DNA of 64,000 bases from Gnetum montanum (GCA_015680685.1 MNCI01006175.1:491543-555542); one strand, 5' to 3'; shown: positions 34,885-47,314, counted from the first letter of the stretch. Numbers and translations are program-made. Notes: a model not told the origin generated them from the sequence alone.

Positions 34885-37800
34885 ACTTCCTATCTTGGAA
34901 TGTTCGAGGCCTAACTGATAGGCTTCGTCGCAAAAGAGCCAGCAACTTTCTCTCTAGCCTAAATCTCACTTTGGATTTCCTCCTCCTCCAAGAAATCAAG
35001 ATCTCAGCTGAACAATTATCTTTTTCAGCCCACTGGTTTCTCCCCCATTCTTCTGTTCTTGCTACTTCGCATGAGTGTGGCAAAGGTGGCGCAGCCATTC
35101 TTTATCCAGCCTATTGGAAAGACAAACTCCTTCAGCATGGGTCCGATTTAGGTCACCGAGTGGCCTGGGCTGTTTTCTCATCCTCACATGGTCCCTTCGG
35201 AGTTTGTTCTATTTATGCCCCCAATGACTCTACTGAACGAGCCCGATTGTGGCATGAACTCACTCACAGCCTCCCTTCTATTCCTTGGATTTTTGGTGGT
35301 GATTTTAACATGATGGAATTCTCTCATGATAAGCTTGGGGGTGTTTTCTCTCAACTTCCGCATCACGAATTTCAAGCCTGGTCAAATTTTAAGAAACGTT
35401 TCTATCTTTCGGACGGCATTGCAGACACTGCAAGTGGCTCTCTAAACAACTTCACTTGGAACAATCTTCGTAAGGGGCAGGCTCGCATTTATAGTCGGTT
35501 AGATAGGTATTATTTTTCCACCCTTTCTTTTTGGCAGACCCTTTCTCCTACTAAAGTCCACCAACATGCAACCTTATCTGATCATTTCCCTATTACTTTA
35601 TCTTTGCAGATCCATGATGATCACCAATGATGGAATTATCACCTCTTTAGGCTACATAGTCAATGTTTCTCTTCTCCTTCTGCCCAACAACTTCTTTCTA
35701 GCCTTTGGAATGCAGAACCAAGACCCTTAGGTTCAAAGGGTTGGATCCACTGGTGGCTTCGAACTATTAGTAGAGTTAGGAATTTCGCCCGTCATTATGG
35801 TAAGGAAGTTGCCTCTCGCTCTCGGCAAGAGTACACCAACATATGCTCTACCATTGAGCACCTTACGACCAAACTAACTGATGATCCCTTCAATAGTCAC
35901 CTTCAAGGGGAGCTTGCCAGAGCCCGTATTGCCTTTCAACAATGGGAAGTATATAAGGCACAAGGTGCATTGACTAAAAGTCGACTCACTTGGCTAAACA
36001 TTCAAGATGAGCACTGTAAGGAATTCTTTAAGTACCTTAATCGATCCTCCCCTTCACCCTCTTTAGATAAACTCTAGATAAATGGTTCCTTTATCACTGA
36101 CCAAAATAGTCTTCTCTCTTATCTTAAAGAACACTTTGAGGCCTTATTCACCACTACTCCTATGGACCCCGCATCCTTCGCGGCAGCCACTCTAAATTAT
36201 CCTAAACTGGTTAATTCTTCTATGCTGACAATTTTAGAAGCCGATATTACTCCAGTTGAGCTTCGACAGGCTTGCTTTAACCTAAGCCCTGGGAAAGCCC
36301 CGGGTTATGATGGTTTTCCAGTTGAATTTTTCCAAAAGCATTGGGATCTGGTAGGTTCTGACCTCTTCCATGTTATCAAAGAGGCTACGCTTACTGGCTC
36401 TTTGGGACCAATCTTAAACCAAGGGATTATTCGTCTTCTCCCTAAATCAGGAGATCCTACTTGTATCTCCAATTGGCGACCTATCACCTTACTTAATGTG
36501 GTCTACAAAATTTGGGCGAAATGTTTGGCCTTGCGATTAAAGAAAATCCTTGCCCTTATTATTTCCCCCCAGCAGACTGGCTTTGTTCCGGGAAGATACA
36601 TATTAAATAACGTGGTGGCTGCTTGGGAAGGTCTTAAGTGGGCTGAGGATGAGGGTCAGGATATCCTCCTGATGAAGCTTGACTACGCTAAAGCCTATGA
36701 TAACATTAAGTGGGACTTCATTATCCAAACCATGACTAAATTGGGTTTTGGCCCTAAGTTCATTCATATGGTAGAATGCTTATTCTCAGATGCTACTGCG
36801 CGAATCGCGACTACCTTCGGCATCACTTCTCCCTTTTCTATTCATAGGTCTGTTAGGCAAGGTTGCCCTCTTGCCCCTTACCTCTTCATCATTGCGGCTG
36901 ATTTTCTCTGTCATCAAATCAGCTTGGATATTCAAAACAATGTTTTATTTGGGGTTCATCTATCTTCTCCTCAACATCAGCTCCTCAATATGCATTTCGC
37001 TGATGACTGATTTTTCCTTATTCAAAACAATGCTAATAATGTGCAGTGTCTCTTGTCTCAAGTAGAGCAATATTGCTCCCTCTCTGGATCTATCATAAAT
37101 TGGCGTAAATCTTCTGTTTATAGCCTCACCAATAACTACAGTCATTTGCCCAATTATAGTTGGAAGCGCACTCAAGATCATAAGATCATTAAGCTCTTGG
37201 GAATCCCCTTTCACTTTAGAGGCCCAACGTCTGAGCTCTGGGACCAAGTACTTTCTCGAATTCAAAGAAAAATCGAAAAATGGAAAACCAAACCCCTCAC
37301 CCTCGCCGGTAAGTATCTAATCTGTAAGTCTATTTGTGCCTCTACCCATGTTTATTATTCGTCATGTTGGGCCCCTTCCCATGCTTCTTATCAAAAGCTT
37401 GAACGTTTATTTCGAGACTTCATGTGGTCGTCTAAGGACTCCCAAAAAGGCTTTCATCGTGTAGCCTGGAATATAGTAACTCTTCCTAAGAACAAAGGCG
37501 GATTGGGCCTTTTGAACTCCTTTAAGCAAGGTCTCACCCTTGTCGCTAAGTGGTTGGTTCAGCACCTGGATGCCCCCAATATTATTGGGAGCCTCCTTCA
37601 GTTAAGGCTTCGACAAGCATTCCCTAAGAATAGGTCTATCTGGAAGGGTATCCACCCTGTTAATTGGATCCTTTCCCCTCATGACATTATCATTCCTGGA
37701 ACACATGTTTTCAAAAGCATTTGGAAGGCTTGGCAGGTCTTACATTCTCATGTGAATTGGAACAATATTCATATCAATCCTACTCTTCTTTCTAAGATTT

Positions 37801-38753
37801 GCCCTTGGTGGCTGCCCCTATGTCCTGCTCCTCTAGCCACCTCAAATGCCAGGATAGCCACCATCTGGTTTCAAAAGGGAGTTGTTTCCCTTAGATGTCT
37901 TCGTCTCACTAATCAGTGGATTACTTGGGATATGTTCGAAAACTTATATGGGGCTTCCAGAATTATGCACCATTGCCTTGATAGACTTTATCACTTCATT
38001 CATCAGTATTTGCATTTGGATGCTTCGGTTCCTAATCTCTTCCATGGTCTTCAATGGACTAATGGATCGAACCTTTTACCCTATAAACCACATGTGCCCT
38101 TCCAGTTGTTGCATGATTCCTCTATGATTGTTAATCGCTGCAATCGATCATGGCACAAAGAAGAGTCGGAACAGTTTTGGCTCTCTCTCTTTTCACGAGT
38201 TTGGAGCCTTCCGACTCTTCCAAAAATTAAACAATTTCTTTGGTGCCTCTTGCATCAAGGCCTGCCTATCGGCAAACGTCGTGAATACCTTGGGATTTCA
38301 AACCCTAATTGCCCTCTCTGTGGAGGTCTTGAAGATTTTGTCCATGTTTTTTGGCATTGCCCTTTCGCTCAGTCTTCATGGGAGTGGGTTTCTAAAGTTT
38401 TTCCTTTGTGCACGTTCTCCCATGAGGATATCTTATTCGGCTTTTTGGCCTCCCCCTCTACTGACCTTCAGTTTCTTTGGAAAGTTATTAGACCCCTCGT
38501 CCTTTACTATATATGGAAGCGCAGATGCACTGCTCTTTTCCAGAACACTAATTCATCCAACTCTACCCATTTAAATATTATGGAAAAATCTCAAATTCTT
38601 CGCCTTGTGCATTTCCAAATTTTATCTCGTACTTCTAAGTTAAAGTTGGACACTAACCAGTTGTTTTACTGTTTGCAGCCTTGGAGCAAATACACCAACT
38701 CATGCACTCTTCCCAATCTCGCTCGGCTACATCGGAGTGTGTTATCATAACTT
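34881..38753 (+). pseudogene. LINE ORF2 (endonuclease-reverse transcriptase) with three in-frame stops
   Basis: The single frame from the ATG at 34881 to 38750 encodes an APE-type endonuclease, then RT, then a zinc-knuckle RVT domain. The endonuclease shows NFLSWNVRGL, LLLQEIKIS, GGDFNM, SRLDRYYF and LSDHFPI. RT has SPGKAPGYDGFPVEFF, NWRPITLLNVVYKI, QQTGFVPGRY, LDYAKAYDNI, VRQGCPLAPYLF and the catalytic MHFADD near 36995. The C-terminus has PKIKQFLWCLLHQGLP, CPLCGG and HVFWHCPFA. The frame is broken by TGA (35628-35630), TAG (36075-36077) and TGA immediately after FADD (37008-37010), but there is no frameshift. This enzyme would nick the target and prime reverse transcription. Confidence 0.93.
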
Positions 38754-38987
38754 TGAGCATTTTGAGCTCTTTGTTGTTCTCCTAGTCTTACTAACTCGCA
38801 GTTCTTATAGATTCCCAGCATAAGGTTGCTCTTTGGAATGTACTCCCACACCCTGAGAAGGATTATGTTTTAAGATGTTTTCTTTCAATATCCGCATTTG
38901 TCATTGTTCTTTTCCCTATTTATCCATCAATATGTTCAAATATTGATCATGTACTTAATCTCATTTAATTAATAAAATTCTCTTTTT

Positions 38988-39003
38988 GGGGTCCAACACC
39001 CCC
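38988..39003 (+). other. 3'-terminal hairpin of the LINE
   Basis: GGGGT-CCAAC-ACCCC forms a 5-bp GC stem with a 5-base loop just before the TSD. It follows a T-run and AATAAAATTC. A structured tail in place of poly(A) may be the recognition site of the LINE RT. Confidence 0.55.
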
Positions 39004-39020
39004 CTCCCAAATTATTCCCA

Positions 39021-39207
39021 AATACTGAATTGATAAAGTTAACAAATAGATATATCAAATCCGAACTGAAGACTATGCTTTTTGGCGACTTCTTCGGGAT
39101 GGGCTGATGAAGCACGAAAATCTGTATCTGTATTAGGCATCACTACAGAGCCCGTCTGGTCACATATTTCAGACTTCGGATAAAGCTGCAACAGAAAGCA
39201 GTTCATC
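39021..39207 (+). promoter_or_regulatory. 5' flank / 5' UTR of the Ycf33-like gene
   Basis: Only 187 bp separate the LINE TSD from the ATG. There is a weak TATATCAA near 39050. No canonical TATA box is evident in the retained piece, so the core promoter may lie here or have been displaced to the far side of the LINE. Confidence 0.4.
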
Positions 39208-39837
39208 TTGGAAATGTCCATTTTTGCTGCTGCTGCTGCAGGACCTCTTCTTTCTCCGTGCCTACCCAAACCATCCATATCCACATGGAGCAGCACTCTC
39301 TGCTCAATCTCCCGCACAAAAGCGTGGATAAAAACCAAATCCGTTTACAGTGACCACAAAACCATCGTTTCTGAAACATGCCCCCAATTTCTGCGTGCCT
39401 CGCCTTTGTCAAGATTTCCAGAACCAGTCCCACATTCACAATCATCTGGAGATGTGGGTGATTCCTGTTATTGCCAGGAGAAGAAGCAACAGCAACAGCA
39501 GCCGAAATCATGGCATCGTGTTCGGCTGTGGGTTTTGCTAGGGTTTGGATTTGCAGTCGGATTCCTGGGGTTGCAGAAATCTTCTGCTGTGGCTCTGGGC
39601 CCTGAAGGGCCTCTGGTGGAGGAATTCTGGGAGAACGTGACCAGATATCTTGTTTATTTCGTCACTGTGTCCACTGGAGCCCTGTATTCTGTTGTGAAGC
39701 CGATTGTTGAGCTGCTCAGGTCCCCAATTTCTGCAATTCTTGTGCTTATCATCATCGGCGGTACTTTCTATCTTGTCTATCTAACCTTGAGTGCCATGTT
39801 TGGCCTCACTGATTTCTCGTACCAGTATGCATCTTGA
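39208..39837 (+). CDS. Chloroplast-targeted Ycf33/DUF565-like protein
   Basis: The intact 209-codon single-exon frame is the only apparently functional host gene. Residues 1 to ~90 are Ser/Ala-rich, poor in acidic residues and fit a plastid transit peptide. A Gln run (~94-98) follows. Residues ~104-122 form a first hydrophobic segment (LWVLLGFGFAVGFLGL). The C-terminal ~70 residues match the small Ycf33/DUF565 family of plastids and cyanobacteria: EEFWENVTRYLVYF, then PIVELLRSPISAILVLIIIGG and a closing LSAMFGL, with two more predicted membrane spans. The role of the family is not established. A thylakoid or envelope membrane location is likely. I chose the first ATG (39208); a second at 39214 would change little. 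The full-length LINE ends 190 bp upstream, so the promoter or 5' UTR has been altered or replaced. Family call by eye is fairly firm. Confidence 0.82.
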   Translation: MEMSIFAAAAAGPLLSPCLPKPSISTWSSTLCSISRTKAWIKTKSVYSDHKTIVSETCPQFLRASPLSRFPEPVPHSQSSGDVGDSCYCQEKKQQQQQPKSWHRVRLWVLLGFGFAVGFLGLQKSSAVALGPEGPLVEEFWENVTRYLVYFVTVSTGALYSVVKPIVELLRSPISAILVLIIIGGTFYLVYLTLSAMFGLTDFSYQYAS

Positions 39838-41836
39838 CACAGAGTTTGGCATTTCTGTCATGTTCAAGCACTTTGTTCTGTATCCTTGTATTCAACTTTG
39901 GAATTAGCTTCACTCTGATCTATTTTTTGTTAATTACTGTGTGATTTTTCTTTTCTTGAGGACGGCTTGTTCATTTCTCTGTCTTTCATTTTAAGATTGT
40001 AATTACGTTGTTTTCCCATTCGATGGATTTTAATATACTGAATGGAGCAATTTGTATAGAGTGAAGTATGCATGTTGATCTGTTACCCAAGTAGTGTAGG
40101 AAGTGCTTTCTGATTGTAAATTCTCAATCAAAACGGGAACACTAAGAGTGACAGGGAAAGCTCTCCAGCGAACTATCAGCAAGGTTAACGCATGTCACAT
40201 ATACTACGAATGATAAATTTCAATATGGTGAATTAATATAGAGAATTGCTAAAATATAGCATGCTTATTATTTAAAAAAATGTAATATCAGTATACCTGA
40301 GAATGTATTTTGCAGAAGTTATATACCTTGGTGAAATACAAAGGCATTGCTGAGATGTAGAATAGCCAAACCAGTGGCTTTATCTGGGTACTTGCTTTGT
40401 AAGATCTCGTGCTTTCTACCTCGCAAGTTATGTGAAGAAACACCATTTTTGGATATAACTATTTCAATATCGTATAGAACATGCCTCAACAAATGGGGGA
40501 TTGCCTGAGTTCTTTTTTATCATTATATTGATAATTTTTTTAATTTTTGTCTTCCTTTCTACAGGTTTTTGGAATTATGCTGTAGTTGGTTGGTGCTAGG
40601 TTCAAAGCCCAGCACCTTACCCTAGAGCCATGTTGTTCCAATGGAATATTGATCAAACCATGCACTTTCAATAAAAAAAATACTCATTATCTAATCATCT
40701 TTGGACATGACCAAATCTCCTAAGAAATCAGTCTTGTAGCTTGAAATAGAAATCATTCAGATCTTCCTTTATATTGTGCAATTTATTTATTTAACATTCA
40801 ACATCCTTATAAGCATTCATTTCCACCCCACTGATTTATTGTTGACATATCTTTTTCTCCAGCTGAACATTGAATACAATATAAAGTAACAAACTTGATT
40901 ACTTGTTTGAAAATTTTGCACTTTAGTTTTATTAAGACTCTTTTAGGTATAAAACACCATTGACCTATTTCCATTTTTAGTATCATGACTTAATTCTATT
41001 TCTTATATCCTTATCAATTTTACTATTTAATTGGAGCATTTGACTAAGTAGTGTTCATTCAAGTAGCAAAATTATTTGTGGTGAGGAATCTTTGACCTTA
41101 AATTATTATTTCCATTCCATCATTGTTTATATTTTCACAAAATTATAATCCATGTATTCTATCTTAATTTTCTTACTTTTTTAAAACCCTTTTGGCTTTA
41201 GAGCATGTTCAAAATTTTTTCATGAGATGTTAACATCAATACAATGTTACTTGCAAGGAACATACATGAAGGTGTTATCCTATATTTTTTTACCTAATTA
41301 AACCATAACAAGAGCAAACAAGTAAGAGCTAAGTGCAAACTTTGATGTACATTTAATGTAGCTAAAAATTAGACGTCATTAAGTACCATACCACAATCCT
41401 AGTAGTAGTTACTTCATGCATATCTTAAATGACTTAAATATATTTATACATGTCTCAAAACACTTCATATATTTATCTTACCAAGGTCCACAAAATAATA
41501 TCTTTAAACATTTTATCATGTTCTTTTTTCAAGTGAAGGAAAAGCATATGGAAAACTTTAATTTTTCTTAATTTCTTCATTAATTGTTGAATCAAAAAAT
41601 AGTAAAGTTGCTTAATATAAATCCAAATTGGTTTTCTAACAATGTTAATTTAAGTCTATGATGTTGTAGTATGACTCTCTCCTAAAACTTTATAGTATGA
41701 TTCAAAAGCTTGATCCTTCAATAATTTATACAATTTTACAAATCTCTTTCATTCTTGCAGATGGGAACAATAATGTTTTTTTTCTCTAGTTTTTAAGTAT
41801 TTCACCATCCTTTAATTTTTTGTTAATTAATTATGT
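39838..41836. other. 3' flank and AT-rich intergenic DNA
   Basis: The first ~200 bp is presumably the 3' UTR of the Ycf33-like gene; I see no canonical AATAAA. From 40200 onward the sequence is AT-rich with no coding signal, except for the SINE-like piece at about 40570-40680. Confidence 0.4.
40570..40680 (+). repeat. Possible SINE-like fragment with A-tail
   Basis: A B-box-like GGTTCAAAGCCC at about 40600 sits in a short GC-richer block that ends in CAATAAAAAAAATAC. This resembles a tRNA-derived SINE. No TSD could be assigned. Confidence 0.35.
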
Positions 41837-42001
41837 TAGATGTGAGGGATTTTTTTCCCCACATTGGCAAGAAGGTGTTGAAACCCAAAAGAATGACTAA
41901 AATACATCCCATGGTACTTTAGACAAATTATAAAAGAACATAATTATTCCTCAAGTGTGGGGGTGTTGAAATTGTGGAATAATTGTAATATAGGTACATC
42001 A

Positions 42002-42525
42002 TGTTAAATCTAATGCAATATTGCAAGAAAATAACCTAAGAAGGTAGTGGCTTGAAGAACTTAACAATTTATAGTAGATTCATAATGTAAATGAAACTTT
42101 GTAATCTTATATATCTTGATAGAACAAATCTTCTAAATAACTTGATTTGGACCTTTTGATCATAACAATTGTTTCACAATTTTTTGGGCAACTATTATTC
42201 TTCACTCCTTTAACTTGACTTACTTACAAACTTGCTACTAGCTAGACCTTTAACTTAACAAGGAGTCGTGACTCAACACAATGACACAACATAATAACAT
42301 TTTTTTGTTACAAGTTTGTAAGAGTATTGAATTAGTCTTCTGAATTGTTTTATTTCTTAACACTAACTTAACTTGACTTCTTTGTTTCATAACAATTGAC
42401 TTATGAATTGTTTTGTATGTATTATAAATTGATACTAGGAGTTACCAATTAATTCATTGAACTTATAAATGACTGACTTGACTCAATCCAATATTTTACA
42501 AATCAAGACAATGTGTGAATTAACA
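42002..42525 (-). repeat. 3' LTR of copia element G
   Basis: The minus strand reads TGTTAATTCACACATTG to GATTTAACA. On the upstream side it is immediately preceded by AATTAAGGAG, a polypurine tract. It aligns with 55663-55770 plus 58534-58942. Confidence 0.82.
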
Positions 42526-42639
42526 CTCCTTAATTCATATTTTGTCTTTCATCTTGATTCTTTTAAATCTTGATGAGCAATGTGAAGTGAAAATGAGTTA
42601 TGATAAAGCTATTGGAGGGTGCCTACTCTAAACATAATA

Positions 42640-45290
42640 TCAAACTCTTTTTGTAACTTTCACATTTTTTAAAGATCAGCTCTCCTTCTCACTGCATATT
42701 GCAAGGACTTGAAGGCATAAAATGATTGTTTAGTAAGGGCCTTTGTAAATCCATCAGTTTTCTAGGACTTGGTGGATATATATTAAATATCAATGTGTTT
42801 TTCCAGATACTTTAGTTAGATAAAATCGATGCTGATCTCAATGTGTTTACTTTTCTTATGATAAACTAGATTTTAAAAACCTTGATTGTTGCTTGGTTAA
42901 CATAATGGATCATAATGGGCTTGGGAACCTTAATACTAAGTTTTATCAGTAATTGCTCAATCCATATAACATCTTGAACTATTTCTCATAATGCACAGTA
43001 TTTAGCTTCTATGGATAAAAGGTATACCACATGTTGCTCACTACTCTTCTAACTTATAGAAATTCCATAAACTTGAATTAGAAATCTAGTTTGGAAACTT
43101 CGATCAATGGTATCACCACCTCAATCTACATCAATGTAAACTTCCATAACCTTCAATGATATAGCTTTCAAGACTAATCTACAAAACATTGTACTTTTGA
43201 TATATCGTAAAATCAAGAAGGCTACCTACATATGATGATAATAAGGTTTTTGCATTGCCATTGCTAGCTAGATAACAACATACTAGATATTGAGTCCTAT
43301 ATTCATAAGATACATAAGAGTACCAATAATTTGTTGATACTGTGTAGGATTAATTATGTATCCTTCAATACTGATTTTGAATCCATGATTTATAGGAATA
43401 TGAGTTTCTTTACACTCCATCATATTGTATTTCTTCAATAAATTATTTGTATACTTCATCTAAGTTAGGGTAATTTTATTTGACTTCTATCTTAACTCCA
43501 TTCCCAAGTAACAGTGGGCTAGACCAAGATTAGAAATATCAAATCATAAGGATAACTAATGTCTAAACTACTTTATGATCTTTGTTTTCATTATTGTCAC
43601 AAGTATATCATCTACCTGAAAGGTGAGAAACATCTGACATTTTCCATATCCTTTAGTATGTACAAGTTGGTGTCTCTTTGAAATTTCATGAATCAATAGT
43701 TAATTAGAAATTGATTAATTTTTGATACCATACTTTTGGTGCTTGTTTGAGACCATATATTGCTTTTTGTAACTTGCACACTAGCTTGTCATTCTTGACA
43801 AAACCTTTTGGTTGTTCCATATAGCTTTCTTCTTGTAAATTATTGTATAAAAATGTGGACTAACATTGATTTGGTAAAGTTTTCATTTTAATTTAGCAAA
43901 TAGAGATATTATTATTTTGAATGTTACCATTCTTGCTATAGGGATGAAAGTTTCTTCATACTATATATCCTAAATTTGGAAAAATCCTTTTGCCACTAAT
44001 ATTGTCTTGTATTTATCCAATGTTTCATTTTCTTTCAAATTAGTTATAAAAACCCAACAATGCTTAATAGGTTGTCCCTCTTTTGGGCATGAAACTAATT
44101 CCCATACCCTTCATTTCTCCATTATTGTAATTTCTACTTCTATTGTCTTTTTCTAATGTTTCATTTTAAAGGTTTGAGTAACTATCTTAGGAATCTCTTT
44201 ATTTGGTATCACAATAGTAGCAATAATATCATTATGATGAAACTCATTATATTGGCTTCTTGTAAGTCTTGGTTCAATGATATCTAAGTTAACTCAGTCT
44301 CTAGCAATCTTAATTGCATGTTCCCACTCTTTGGATCTTTTAGGCTCTTCATCATCATTCCTCTCATTATTATTATGAGGATTATTATCTTCAAGTGTAG
44401 TATCCACATATATATTTCATATGTCTTGATTTGATTATCTATTTTTATGACAATATTCATGTGTACACACTTCTAAGTTACAATTGGCACAACTCATTGT
44501 CATCTTCATAACTACTACTCTTAAAAAGATTCATTGTTGGGTCTTTCTTCTAATACTTCTTCTTCACTAAATATTACATCTTTCATAATTACCAATTTCT
44601 CTAAATTAAAATTCCAAATTTAATATCCTTTTACATGTAGATGATAGCCTACAAAATATTCTTCTCTTGCTTTTGGACTTGACTTTGTTTAAGATGGAAT
44701 ACCATAATATACTCTACAACCAACAATTTGTAAGTGTCCTAAATTAGGTTCTCTTCTATTCCACAAAGTATTAGGACACTCAAAGCATAGATATAATGTT
44801 GGGATTCTATTACTGATGTAAATAATAGTTCATGCTACTTGTCAAAAACGGTCATTCAATTTTGACTATACTAGCATATAACATACCATCTCTCCAATTG
44901 TTCGATTCTTTTATTTTGCTACACCATTTTATTCAAGGTGATATAGGACCATATTTTGATGAATAATCCCTTCAATTATAAGATACTCCAAGAACCCTTT
45001 ATTTGTATAGTTTATTCCATTTTTAGTTCCTAATTTCATAATGGGCAAGCTAGTTTTTTTTTCTACTAATGCTTTGAATTTCTTGAAAGTATCAAGAACT
45101 TCAATTATAGATTTAATGATATATACTGATACTTTGTGTGTGAAATCATCAATGTAGGTTACAAAATACTTCTCCCAATAATGGTACATGCCATATGAAC
45201 CCACATTTGAATGTACTATCTTCAACTTAGATTCAATCATTGTGTATCTTATAAGTGGAAAGTCATTATGTTAAAGTTGATTTTCGTTAT
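42640..45290 (-). pseudogene. Copia pol (integrase, RT, RNase H) of element G
   Basis: The integrase core is the best preserved part (44929-45290): LKIVHSNVGSYGM, YFVTYIDDFTHKVSVY, FKKFKALVEKKT, then LGTKNGINYTNKGFLEYL, where the usual DNGGEY reads KNGINY. RT is only recognisable in pieces between about 43900 and 43100. RNase H lies near 42990-42660 with SIEAKYCAL, IVQDVIWIEQLL and VNQATIKV. Stops and frameshifts are abundant. The domain order integrase before RT is diagnostic of Ty1/copia. It would have mediated reverse transcription and integration of G. Confidence 0.8.
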
Positions 45291-45299
45291 GTTGAATCA

Positions 45300-46213
45300 A
45301 TGTTTTCTTAGGATCTTTGTAAAGGAGGATACACATTATGAAAATACATATGTTATATAAATCAATCTTGATGTTTTGAATTAATACCATCAATTTGTAG
45401 TTTGTTAATTACATCCTAACATCATTCATAACTCTAATTTACCTTTTCGTAATTCATGGTCATGTCTTCGTAATGGTTTTCATGATTACTTAATCACTTG
45501 GTATTTCATGTTATTCGTAATTAATATTCTTTTACAAACCTTAGTATTTTAGGCTACATGGAAACTCTTGTTATTTGTAATTGCTTATATGTTACAAACA
45601 ACTATATTTTGACTTTTCTCATAATTAATTAGTTCACAAAATATTTTAGATTGTAGTAACTTTGACCTTGGTTCTCTCTCTAGTTCTAGCACTAGCTCTA
45701 GCTCTAATGTTGGCTTTGGCATTGATTCTAGTTCATGTCAATTATTCTATCTTTCATATGTGAGTAAAGTGAAGGAAACTATCATTCACATAAGCTTAAA
45801 TATTGTCATCTCTTGGATTACAAGCACTATTTATTTGTAATTATATGGTACAATAGTTATCTTGTAATATATTACAGTTTTGAGTATCTAACTACAAATA
45901 TATGTAATATAGTCAATGTAAACTATTGTTCATCTCTATCATTTTACTACTGTTAATATCCTATTTACATCTGGTTAACACTACCTATGGATTTCTATTC
46001 CATGCTATAAATATGGTTACAAAAAAGCCTTGAAGGCAGTGTCTTTGGCTTTCATCACTATGCTTTCTTCTTTCCCATTCTTTGCTATTCATTGTGTTTA
46101 AGAAATTCTCTCTAAGTTGACATAAAGATCTAGGAGCTTATTTCTTACTAAGGGTTTTCTTGTTTTTTCCCAAGATATATTCTTGTGTTTTTTGTTGATT
46201 TATTTTTACTATT
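45300..46213 (+). repeat. 5' LTR of plus-strand copia element G' (left end uncertain)
   Basis: The segment around GCTATAAATATGGTTAC (46005) through TTTATTTTTACTATT (46213) recurs at 54685-54897. It includes a TATA box, so this is U3/R/U5 of a plus-strand LTR. The left boundary could not be fixed. A CTAGTTCTAGCACTAGCTCT micro-repeat lies near 45685. Confidence 0.55.
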
Positions 46214-46277
46214 TTCCCAAGATATATTCTTTCATGGTGGTTTTTTCTTCTTTTGTAGTGTTTTTTGATTTCAAGGT

Positions 46278-47314
46278 ATGGCAAACTTAGCAAAACTCAA
46301 AATTAAAAAATTCTCTAGCAATGATTATGAAGTTTGAAGAATGTACATGAAGGATATTCTTGTCAACAAAGATCTCTTGCAAGTAATTACTAATTCAAAG
46401 CCTACAATGATTACAAATTTAGACTAGGAGGCCTTGGATAAAAAGTCACAAATCAAAATTCGTTTGTGTCTCTCTCATTTGGTGCTATTCAATGTTTTTG
46501 CAGTTCTAAATATGAATGACCTATGGGACAAAGTAAAAGGCTTGTACCAAACAAAATTTTTTGCTAACAAATTGTTTCATAGAGAGAATTTACACACACT
46601 CAAGATGCCCATAGATATGTTAATTACTGATCATCTAAGTATCTTCAATGATATCATGATGCAACTTGAAGTCGTTGAAGATAAAATGAAAGAGGAAGAT
46701 CATTGTATGTATCTTTTAGAGTCTCTTCCTGAGTCTTGGAATATTTCTATAATGTCAATGAGTAATTCTATCTCAACTTTTAATTTTGATACTATTGTAG
46801 CCCAACTCCTTAGTGAAGAAAGAAGAATTAAAAGGTCTGGCCTTATCCAAAATGATCATTTTCTTTCCAAAAACTCCAACTTAAAGTTGAATAAAAGCCC
46901 ATAGTGTAAACCTCCCACGTCCCAAGAATATTCCACAAAACCAAGATGCTAGAATTGTGGAAGGATTGGTCATCTTAAAAAAGATTGTAAAGCAACAAAG
47001 AAAGGAAAAGCATCTACAAATAATAATAATAATAATGAAGTTCCTTTTTCTCATCGAAAGGGAGATTTGTACGTGGTGTCATTAGTTGATGACACTAAAA
47101 AAGTTTTTTGGTATATTGATTCTGGTGCTTCCTATCACTATACCCCACACCTTAAATGGTTTTATGAATACTTTGTTTGTAATCTTGATGTTGTCAAACT
47201 AGGTGGTGATGGTCTTTGTGATGTTGTTGGGTATGGTAAAGTTAAAATCCAATTTAAGGATGGAACCATTAAAACTATATCTCATGTTTGTCATGTACCT
47301 AAACTCTCAATGAG
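46278..47314 (+). pseudogene. Gag-protease of copia element G'
   Basis: Gag starts at ATG 46278 (MANLAKLKIKKFSSNDYEV) and has the UBN2-type wording LWDKVKGLYQTKFFANKL, LHTLKMPIDM, YLLESLPESWN and LLSEERRIK. A CCHC knuckle CxNCGRIGHLKKDC is near 46950, and protease WYIDSGASYHYTPH near 47110 keeps the DSGA catalytic motif. Stops occur at 46337, 46424 and 46902, among others. It is cut at 47314 by element E, so its pol is missing from this side. Confidence 0.87.

Larger units (their letters stand above)
33084..39007 (+). mobile_element. Structurally complete LINE (L1-type) with 13-bp TSD
   Basis: CAAATTATTCCCA at 33071-33083 is repeated exactly at 39008-39020. Between the repeats are a GC-rich 5' UTR (33084-33747), ORF1, ORF2 with endonuclease, RT and C-terminal zinc-knuckle domain, and a short 3' UTR. 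The 5.9-kb length is that of a full plant L1-type element. The 3' end is not a plain poly(A): it is AATAAAATTCTC, T-run, then GGGGTCCAACACCCC. Only three in-frame stops break ORF2, so the copy is relatively young or slowly decaying. It ends about 190 bp upstream of the start codon of the Ycf33-like gene. Confidence 0.93.

Noticed and set aside
41837-42001. A plus-strand LTR start (TGTTAGATGTGAGGG, CCCCACATTGG)
   Set aside because: The wording is LTR-like, but no second copy, PBS or TSD could be found. The neighbouring LTR of element G is clearly minus-strand.
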